DNA of 11,082 nt, taken from Trebonia sp. (GTDB lineage Bacteria; Actinomycetota; Actinomycetes; Streptosporangiales; Streptosporangiaceae). The first letter of the stretch is position 1; every line of letters starts with the position of its first letter. The stretch is from NCBI GenBank assembly GCA_030038035.1, contig JASHPP010000425.1:1-11082 (forward strand), given 5' to 3'. A program made the translations under genes and the position numbers. The notes under the pieces are model-generated. The model did no database searches, was not told the origin of the DNA, and saw nothing but the letters and a program-made list of their open reading frames with translations. This document shows positions 6,557 through 11,082 of this stretch, in pieces.

Positions 6557-7558
6557 CTACTGCTCGGGGCGCGCGCGGGCGGCCTGGACGAGCCGGTAGG
6601 ACTCGCTGCCGGTCTCGATGATCTGGGCGCCGTAGGTGAGCCTTTCGACGATCGCGGCGCAGAGCCTGGGGTCGGTGAAGAACCGGTTCCACTCGGAGAA
6701 CGTGGCGTTCGACGCGACGGCGATCGAGCGGCGTTCCTCGCGGTCGGTGAAGACCTGGAACAGCAGCCGGACGCCCGCGGCGTCGAGCTCGAGGTAGCCG
6801 AACTCGTCCAGGCAGAGCAGGTTGCAGCGGCCGTAGCGGGCCAGCACCTTGCTCAGCTGCCTGTCATCGACGGCCTCGGCGAGCTCGTTGACCAGGTTCG
6901 CGGTGGTCGTGTAGCGGACCTTCAGGCCTGCCTCGGCGATCGCGGTGCCGATGCCGATGAGCAGATGCGACTTGCCGGTGCCGGAGCCGCCGATCAGGCA
7001 CAGCGGCTGCCCGGCGGTCACCCAGGCAGGGTGGCACAGGGCGGCGACCTGCCCGGGCGAGACGTTGGGGTTGGCGGCGAAGTCGAAGTCCTCGATCCGC
7101 TTGGCGCGGGGGAAGTGCGCCTGCCGGACCAGGTGCCGCCTGCGCCGGGAGACTTCCTCGCCGAGCACGGCGGCGAGGAACTCCTTGTAGGTGAACCGCT
7201 CGCGCAGGGCGTAGGCGGCGGCTTCCTCGTATCGGTCGCGGACCGCGGGCAGGTTCAGGATGCGGGTCGCTTCCTCGATCGAGGCCACCGGGCTGCCCGG
7301 CTGCCGTTCCTCGGTGCGCGCCAGCGCCGCGACCACTTTGTCGTCCAGATGGACCGGCTGCTCGGCAGCCGGGGCCAGGTCGGCGGTCAGCCCCGCGAGC
7401 TCGCCCAGGGTGCGGGCTGAAAGAGCCGCCTCGGTTCGTTCGGAATGCTCATCGGGAGTGAGGCGGCCGTCGGCGAGCGCGGCGGCCAGCATGGCGACTA
7501 CCCGGTCGCGGTCTGAGTCAGACGCGCGCAGATCACGCGCCCCGGACCGTGGTGGCAT
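6557..7558 (-). CDS. DUF1707 - IstB-type AAA+ ATPase fusion protein
   Basis: This is a 333-residue protein made of two unrelated parts in one frame. Residues 1-85 are a DUF1707 N-terminus, 61 of 73 residues identical to the neighbouring gene. From about residue 91 it is an almost complete IstB/DnaC-like AAA+ ATPase of actinomycete IS21 type (VASIEEATRILNLPAVRDRY, FDFAANPNVSPGQVAAL). Walker A is GGSGTGKS (190-197), Walker B is LLCLDEF (D251, E252), and sensor-1-like SN is at 283-284. The typical end FTDPRLCAAIVERLTYGAQIIETGSESYRL is present. Only the first few IstB residues appear lost. IstB normally helps the IstA transposase choose targets; no istA is nearby. The ATG at 7558 is chosen because it equals the start of the paralogue and has TATCTT 7 nt upstream. 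A longer reading to 7723 would run antisense inside the divergent gene. The intact motifs argue for a working or recently working ATPase. The role is unknown. Confidence 0.85.
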   Translation of the reverse strand: MPPRSGARDLRASDSDRDRVVAMLAAALADGRLTPDEHSERTEAALSARTLGELAGLTADLAPAAEQPVHLDDKVVAALARTEERQPGSPVASIEEATRILNLPAVRDRYEEAAAYALRERFTYKEFLAAVLGEEVSRRRRHLVRQAHFPRAKRIEDFDFAANPNVSPGQVAALCHPAWVTAGQPLCLIGGSGTGKSHLLIGIGTAIAEAGLKVRYTTTANLVNELAEAVDDRQLSKVLARYGRCNLLCLDEFGYLELDAAGVRLLFQVFTDREERRSIAVASNATFSEWNRFFTDPRLCAAIVERLTYGAQIIETGSESYRLVQAARARPEQ

Positions 7559-7606
7559 GGTCAGAAAGATACTCTTCGCGCTATGACCGACATCCTGCGG
7601 CGAGCC
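7304..7606. repeat. Right copy of the duplicated ~305-bp block
   Basis: This is the partner of 6239-6544: it covers the first 85 codons of the fusion gene, the 24-nt promoter and the first 8 codons of the glutamine synthetase-like gene. The left boundary coincides with the DUF1707/IstB junction (TEER is shared, then HGRW versus QPGSP). The DNA between the copies (6545-7303, 759 nt) is almost exactly the istB coding part. Confidence 0.9.
7559..7582. promoter_or_regulatory. Symmetric bidirectional leaderless promoter
   Basis: The 24 nt between two divergent ATG codons are organised symmetrically. Leftward, TATCTT (complement of 7566-7571) is followed by 7 nt and the ATG of the fusion gene. Rightward, TACTCT (7570-7575) is followed by 7 nt and the ATG of the glutamine synthetase-like gene. 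The boxes overlap by the self-complementary TA at 7570-7571. There is no room for Shine-Dalgarno sequences, and -35 elements are not obvious in either gene's coding start. Confidence 0.6.
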
Positions 7607-8914
7607 CGCGAGGAGAACGTCTCGCTGGTGCGATTCCTGTACGCCGACCACGGCGGGATCGTCCGCGGCAAGGCGGCGGCGACGGCGCGGCTCGCCGAGC
7701 GGATCGACAGCGGCATCGGCCACACCCGGGCGATGATGGCGATGTCGATGATGGACGAACTGGCGCCCGTCGACGGCATGGGGCCGGTCGGCGAGGTGCG
7801 GATCAAGCCGGACCCTAACACTTTCGTCACGTTGCCTTACGCGTTCGGTGTCGCCGCTATGCTCTCTGACCAGGTAAACCCGGACGGCACGCCGTGGGAC
7901 GGGTGCGCGCGCACCTTCCTCAGGCAGGCGATCGCCGAGCTGGGCGCCGACGGGTACGAGCTGCAGGCGGCGTTCGAGCCAGAGTTCTCACTCGGCCGCC
8001 GCGACGGTGCAGATTTCGTGCCAATCGACGAAAGCCTGTGCTACTCCGCTACCGGTTTTCACCTAGCGCACGACTATACGATCGACCTCGTCGGCGCGCT
8101 GAACAAACAAGGTCTAGAGGTCGAGCACTATTACCCCGAGCTTGGTCACGGCCAGCAGGAAATACCCATCAGGCACGCGACGGCGCTGCGCGCCGCGGAC
8201 AACCACGTCCTGCTGCGCGAGACCGTCCGTGCGGTCGCGATCAGGCACGGGCTGTGGGCGAGCTTCGCGCCCAAGCCGCTGCCAGACCAGGCGGGCAACG
8301 GCGCCCACCTGCACGCCTCGCTGTGGTCGCACGGGGGTAACGCCTTCGCGGACCCGTCCGGCCAGTTCGGGCTGTCCCGGCTCGGCTACCACTTCGTGGG
8401 CGGCGTGCTCGCGCACCTGCCCGCCCTCGTGGCGCTGACCTGCGGGAGCGTGAACAGCTACCGGCGGCTCGCGCCATCGACGTGGTCCGGCGCGTACGCG
8501 TGCTACGGTCCCGACAACCGGGAGGCCGCGGTCCGCATCTGCTCGCCCGTCGGCGCGACCGGCTCGGTCAACCTCGAGCTCAAGCCGTGCGACTCCAGCG
8601 GCAACCCGTACCTCGCCCTCGGCGGGTTCATCCACGCGGGCCTTGACGGGATCCGCCGCAGGCTCGATCCAGGTCAGCCGCTCCTGGTCGATCCCGCCAC
8701 CCTTTCTTCTTCCGAACGGTCCCGGCTTGCTGTCATACGGCTGCCCTCCTCGCTGTCGGAGGCGGTGGACGCCCTGGCGGCGGACTCGCTGCTGATGTCG
8801 GCGCTCGGCCCGCTGCGTTCGGCGGCCTACCTCGCGGTCAAGCGCTCGGAGGCCGCGCACTTCGCCCGGCATGACGCCGGCTACGAGTGCTACCAGCACT
8901 GGATGAGGTTTTAG
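7583..8914 (+). CDS. Glutamine synthetase-like gamma-glutamyl ligase (GlnA-like family)
   Basis: This 443-residue protein has the full glutamine synthetase fold. The N-terminal beta-grasp part is LVRFLYADHGGIVRGKAA. The catalytic signatures are FEPEF (E132, E134), YYPELGHGQQEI (E186, E193), GNGAHLHASLW (H242), NSYRRLAP, PDNREAAVRI (R313) and LELKPCDSSGNPYLALGGF (E332). It differs from true GlnA. The E327 position of enteric glutamine synthetase, which takes up the ammonium proton, aligns to W301 (SYRRLAPSTWSG). The R359 position is K334, and the adenylylated Tyr segment is replaced by DPGQPLLVDPATLSSSERS. These traits fit the GS-like ligases that glutamylate amines such as polyamines or ethanolamine (PuuA, GlnA3/GlnA4 type), so the substrate is probably an amine other than ammonia. 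The start has TACTCT 7 nt upstream, indicating a leaderless message. It is divergent from the DUF1707-IstB gene. Confidence 0.88.
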   Translation: MTDILRRAREENVSLVRFLYADHGGIVRGKAAATARLAERIDSGIGHTRAMMAMSMMDELAPVDGMGPVGEVRIKPDPNTFVTLPYAFGVAAMLSDQVNPDGTPWDGCARTFLRQAIAELGADGYELQAAFEPEFSLGRRDGADFVPIDESLCYSATGFHLAHDYTIDLVGALNKQGLEVEHYYPELGHGQQEIPIRHATALRAADNHVLLRETVRAVAIRHGLWASFAPKPLPDQAGNGAHLHASLWSHGGNAFADPSGQFGLSRLGYHFVGGVLAHLPALVALTCGSVNSYRRLAPSTWSGAYACYGPDNREAAVRICSPVGATGSVNLELKPCDSSGNPYLALGGFIHAGLDGIRRRLDPGQPLLVDPATLSSSERSRLAVIRLPSSLSEAVDALAADSLLMSALGPLRSAAYLAVKRSEAAHFARHDAGYECYQHWMRF

Positions 8915-8928
8915 AGGGGTTGGTTTGC

Positions 8929-8948
8929 CCGGGGGGGCGACCCCCCGG
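8929..8948 (+). terminator. Perfect 8-bp GC hairpin after the glutamine synthetase-like gene
   Basis: CCGGGGGG - GCGA - CCCCCCGG forms a perfect 8-bp stem 14 nt after the TAG stop. No T-tract follows. Position and strength suggest a terminator of the kind common in GC-rich actinomycetes. Confidence 0.55.
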
Positions 8949-8951
8949 AAC

Positions 8952-8983
8952 CCCCCGGCCGCGCCTTGACGGCGCACCTGCTC
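8952..8983. repeat. 32-nt direct repeat, copy 1
   Basis: This is identical over 32 nt to 9006-9037, 54 nt further on. Each copy starts CCCCCGGCCGCG and ends CACCTGCTC, and contains the hairpin GCGCC-TTGAC-GGCGC (here 8961-8975). It lies in the intergenic region after the GC hairpin. It looks like a dispersed intergenic repeat element of REP type; whether it recurs elsewhere in the genome cannot be seen here. Confidence 0.9.
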
Positions 8984-9005
8984 CGGGGTTGCCGCGGTTC
9001 CCGAT

Positions 9006-9037
9006 CCCCCGGCCGCGCCTTGACGGCGCACCTGCTC
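9006..9037. repeat. 32-nt direct repeat, copy 2
   Basis: Second perfect copy, with the same internal hairpin at 9015-9029. The 22 nt between the copies are unique. The remaining intergenic DNA up to the MarR promoter (9038-9079) shows nothing recognisable. Confidence 0.9.
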
Positions 9038-9079
9038 GAAGGGGTCTGGTTACGCACTGCGATCCCCGGCTGATACCTC

Positions 9080-9108
9080 TTGGCCCTGTCGTGCATGCCT
9101 CATATAGT
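9080..9108 (+). promoter_or_regulatory. Promoter of the MarR-ABC operon
   Basis: TTGGCC (-35, 9080-9085), a 17-bp spacer and TATAGT (-10, 9103-9108) form the best sigma-70-type promoter in the window. The -10 ends 7 nt before the GTG at 9116, so the first transcribed base would fall at or next to the start codon. No Shine-Dalgarno sequence precedes that GTG, which agrees with a leaderless message. Confidence 0.7.
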
Positions 9109-9115
9109 TAGCTCT

Positions 9116-9619
9116 GTGAACGATGTAAGTTCCGCGCGGCACGCCCAGGCGCGGTGCGCGTCAGCGGGCGCGGCCGAGCAAGCCAAGGCCGAGGCGGCTG
9201 AGCTGCTCGCGGCCATGGGAGCGGTACGGCGGGTGGCCCGCCGGGCGGTGCGCGTTTCCGCGGACGCGCAGGCGCTTCCGCCGGCGCGCTCGGAACTGCT
9301 CCGCCTCACCGCCCGCAGGCCGGGAATCAGCGTCGCCGAGGCGGCGCAAGAGCTGCGCCTTGCCCCGAACAGCGTGAGCACCATGGTCAGCAAGCTGACC
9401 GCGGACGGACTGCTCAGCCGGGGCCGGGCGGCGTCCGACGGCCGCTGTGCCCAGCTGACCGTGACCGACGAGGGCACCGCGCGGATCAGGCAGTGGCACG
9501 ACATCAGGGCCGACCTGGCCGGCCGCGCGCTCGAGGAGCTCGGCGCGGCCGACCGCCAGGCCATCAGGGCCGCCGTACCCGCGCTGGCCAGGCTGGCCGA
9601 GCAGATGGAGGAACTGTGA
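9116..9619 (+). CDS. MarR family transcriptional regulator
   Basis: This is a 167-residue winged-helix regulator. The recognition region is ISVAEAAQELRLAPNSVSTMVSKLTADGLLSRGRAASDGR (71-110), with the wing ending CAQLTVTDEGTARI. Long flanking helices for dimerisation lie at 25-50 and 125-165. It is slightly longer than usual at the N-terminus. I chose GTG at 9116 over an earlier in-frame TTG at 9080 because that TTG is part of the -35 box and the -10 sits 7 nt before the GTG. The stop overlaps the start of the ABC ATPase gene (GTGA, 4 nt), so the two are translationally coupled. By analogy with MarR-exporter operons it probably represses its own promoter and releases on binding a transported compound. 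The ligand is unknown. Confidence 0.9.
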   Translation: MNDVSSARHAQARCASAGAAEQAKAEAAELLAAMGAVRRVARRAVRVSADAQALPPARSELLRLTARRPGISVAEAAQELRLAPNSVSTMVSKLTADGLLSRGRAASDGRCAQLTVTDEGTARIRQWHDIRADLAGRALEELGAADRQAIRAAVPALARLAEQMEEL

Positions 9620-10461
9620 CCGCTGGCGCCGCCGAAATCGCACCGGAGGAAACCACGACGTACGCGGTCCGCTGCGCGGACCTCAGCTATCACTTCGGCA
9701 CCCACACCGCCGTGGACCACGTCGACCTGAACATCGCGCCAGGCGAGATGTTCGGCCTGCTCGGGCCGAACGGCGCGGGCAAGACCACCACGATCCGCAT
9801 GCTGACCACGCTGCTGAAGCCGGCGACAGGGACGGTGACCGTGCTGGGCATCGACGCGGTGGCCCATCCGATGCAGGTGCGGCGCGTGATCGGCTACGTA
9901 CCCCAGATGCTGTCCGCGGACGCGAACCTGACGGGCGTCGAGAATGTCCAGCTGTTCGCCCGGCTCTTCGACGTGCCGCGCAAGGCAAGGAAGGACCTTG
10001 TGGACGGAACGCTGCGGGCGATGGGGCTGACCGAGGCGGCCAACAGGCTGGCCGGCACGTACTCGGGCGGCATGATCCGCCGCCTCGAGCTCGCCCAGGC
10101 GCTGGTCAACGCGCCCCGGCTGCTGGTCCTCGACGAGCCGACGGTCGGCCTCGACCCGATCGCCCGTGGCGATGTCTGGGAGTACATAGAGCGGCTGCGC
10201 GAGGAACACCACATGACCGTGCTGATGACGACCCACTACATGGACGAGGCCGACGCGTACTGCGACCGGGTGTCGCTGATGCACCGCGGCACGATCCGCG
10301 CCACCGGCCGCCCCGCCGACCTGCGGGCGGGGCTCGGCGACGGCGCCACGCTCGACGACGTGTTCCGGCACTACACCGGCGACACCCTGGACGACGCACA
10401 GGAAGAAGGAGGCATCCGTGACGTACGCCGTGCCCGGCGCACCGCGCGCCGCCTGGGATAA
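9616..10461 (+). CDS. ABC transporter ATP-binding protein, DrrA-like
   Basis: This is a 281-residue nucleotide-binding subunit of an ABC-2 type exporter. It has Walker A GPNGAGKTT (50-58), the Q-loop at Q97 (IGYVPQ), the signature YSGGM (149-153), Walker B LLVLDEP (D173, E174), the D-loop GLDP and the switch histidine H207 (MTTHYMDEAD). The C-terminal LDDVFRHYTGDTLDD is typical of the daunorubicin-resistance (DrrA) group. The last about 20 residues are Arg-rich and come from overlap with the permease gene. GTG at 9616 is the start: GGAGG at 9607-9611 lies 4 nt upstream and the codon overlaps the MarR stop. The longer reading frame upstream belongs to antiparallel or shifted frames of marR. 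The transported substrate (drug, lipid or polyketide) cannot be told from the sequence. Confidence 0.95.
   Translation: MTAGAAEIAPEETTTYAVRCADLSYHFGTHTAVDHVDLNIAPGEMFGLLGPNGAGKTTTIRMLTTLLKPATGTVTVLGIDAVAHPMQVRRVIGYVPQMLSADANLTGVENVQLFARLFDVPRKARKDLVDGTLRAMGLTEAANRLAGTYSGGMIRRLELAQALVNAPRLLVLDEPTVGLDPIARGDVWEYIERLREEHHMTVLMTTHYMDEADAYCDRVSLMHRGTIRATGRPADLRAGLGDGATLDDVFRHYTGDTLDDAQEEGGIRDVRRARRTARRLG
10406..10412 (+). promoter_or_regulatory. Strong ribosome binding site of the permease gene
   Basis: AAGGAGG, 5 nt before a GTG, is a near-perfect anti-16S match inside the 3' end of the ATPase gene. It fixes the start of the permease 44 nt before the ATPase stop. Confidence 0.85.
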
Positions 10462-11082
10462 CCCGATCGTCGGCCTGCGCCGGCTCGCCAGCCGCATCGC
10501 CACGCTGTGCTGGGTGGAGCTGCGCAAGATCCGGCACGACCGCACCGAGCTGTACACCAGGGCCATCCAGCCAGCGCTGTGGCTGCTGATCTACGGTGAG
10601 GTCTTCACCCGCCTGCATGCGATCCCCATGCCAAAGGGCGTCTCCTACCTGGCCTATCTGTCGCCCGGCATCCTGGCGCAGTCCGCGCTGTTCATCGCCA
10701 TCTTCTACGGCATCCAGATCATCTGGGAACGCGACGCCGGCGTGCTGACCAAGCTGATGGTGACGCCGACCCCCAGGTCCGCGCTGATCACGGGAAAGGC
10801 GTTCGCCGCGGGCGTGCGGTCGCTGATCCAGGGCGTGGTCGTCCTGATCATCGCCGCGATCCTCGGCGTCGCCTTCACCGACAACCCGCTGAAGATAATC
10901 GCCGCCATGGCCATCCTCGTGCTCGGCTCGGCGTTCTTCGCCTGCCTGTCCATGTCGATCGCCGGCGTCGCGCTCGCCAGGGACCGGCTGATGGGCATCG
11001 GCCAGGCGATCACGATGCCGCTGTTCTTCAGCTCAAGCGCGCTGTACCCGACCAAGTTCATGCCCGGCTGGCTGCAGGCCGT
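10418..11082 (+). CDS. ABC-2 type transporter permease (3' end outside window)
   Basis: The frame is open from the GTG to the window end, giving 221 residues. The N-terminus is cytoplasmic (LCWVELRKIRHDRTELYTRAIQP), followed by the first membrane segment ALWLLIYGEVF. The segment YLAYLSPGILAQSALFIAIFYG is typical of DrrB-like permeases. IIWERDAGVLTKLMVTPTPRSALITGK is the conserved coupling region of the ABC-2 family. Further membrane segments are GVVVLIIAAILGVAF, IIAAMAILVLGSAFFACLSMSIAGVA and ITMPLFFSSSALYPTKFMPGWLQ. With the DrrA-like ATPase it would form the exporter in the cytoplasmic membrane. The gene overlaps the ATPase gene by 44 nt, consistent with coupled translation. About 30-40 C-terminal residues are probably missing beyond the window. 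Confidence 0.93.
   Translation, partial: MTYAVPGAPRAAWDNPIVGLRRLASRIATLCWVELRKIRHDRTELYTRAIQPALWLLIYGEVFTRLHAIPMPKGVSYLAYLSPGILAQSALFIAIFYGIQIIWERDAGVLTKLMVTPTPRSALITGKAFAAGVRSLIQGVVVLIIAAILGVAFTDNPLKIIAAMAILVLGSAFFACLSMSIAGVALARDRLMGIGQAITMPLFFSSSALYPTKFMPGWLQA

Noticed and set aside
6515..7420. Plus-strand open frame beginning at the ligase-like remnant and continuing through istB
   Set aside because: After 8 codons it is only the complement of the istB fusion gene, with a biased Gly/Ala/Val/Arg composition and no domain.
7559..7723. N-terminal extension of the DUF1707-IstB protein by 55 residues
   Set aside because: The extension is antisense to the start of the divergent ligase gene, and the paralogue begins at the equivalent of 7558, where a -10 box is also correctly placed.
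8114..9031. Minus-strand frame with repeated RRQGAAGG at its start
   Set aside because: The apparent protein repeat is just the 32-nt intergenic DNA repeat, and the rest is antisense to the ligase gene.
8952..9037. Possible CRISPR array
   Set aside because: Only two repeat copies and one 22-nt spacer are present, no cas genes are near, and the repeat is an extended GC-rich hairpin element after a gene end.
9100..10566. Open frame of 488 codons on the minus strand opposite marR and the ABC ATPase
   Set aside because: It is antisense to two genes with clear motifs; the product is low in complexity and unlike any known family.

Overview
The window is GC-rich, densely coded DNA from an actinomycete (Actinomycetota). 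The high G+C wobble positions, GTG starts, apparent leaderless starts (a TANNNT box 6-8 nt before the start codon) and the gene order ispH / lipid-droplet-type protein / xseA / xseB all fit. That order matches the Mycobacterium tuberculosis lytB2 (Rv1110) - Rv1109c - xseA - xseB neighbourhood. I cannot name the genus from the sequence; a Streptosporangiales-like or Frankia-like lineage is only a guess.

Layout. Positions 1-957 hold the 3' part of rmuC, which converges on and overlaps ispH (911-1861, minus), the last enzyme of the non-mevalonate isoprenoid pathway. A 194-nt divergent region with two small dyads follows. Then come a small protein with a PETAV pentapeptide repeat (2056-2571), the two exonuclease VII subunits xseA and xseB, a FrnE/DsbA-like thioredoxin-fold protein, and glpX, the class II fructose-1,6-bisphosphatase of gluconeogenesis. 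Up to here this is conserved housekeeping chromosome.

The unusual part is 5894-8914. A DUF1707/LiaF-like gene (minus) is followed by a second, truncated DUF1707 copy whose C-terminal half is replaced in frame by an almost complete IstB-type AAA+ ATPase (IS21 transposition helper family), also minus. That fusion gene is divergent from a glutamine synthetase-like ligase gene (7583-8914, plus). A block of about 305 bp is present twice, at 6239-6544 and 7304-7606. It covers the DUF1707 5' end, a 24-bp intergenic promoter and the first 8 codons of the glutamine synthetase-like gene. The copies differ by one 3-nt indel plus substitutions, and the istB segment lies between them. Each 24-bp intergenic piece reads as a nearly symmetric bidirectional promoter with two overlapping -10 boxes serving leaderless starts in both directions.

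After the glutamine synthetase-like gene there is a strong GC hairpin and a 32-nt perfect direct repeat in a roughly 200-nt intergenic stretch. An operon follows: a MarR-type regulator with a clear promoter and leaderless GTG start, a DrrA-type ABC ATPase overlapping it by 4 nt, and an ABC-2 permease cut by the window end. This is a typical self-regulated drug or lipid exporter layout.

No RNA genes, CRISPR arrays, complete insertion sequences or prophage genes were recognised.
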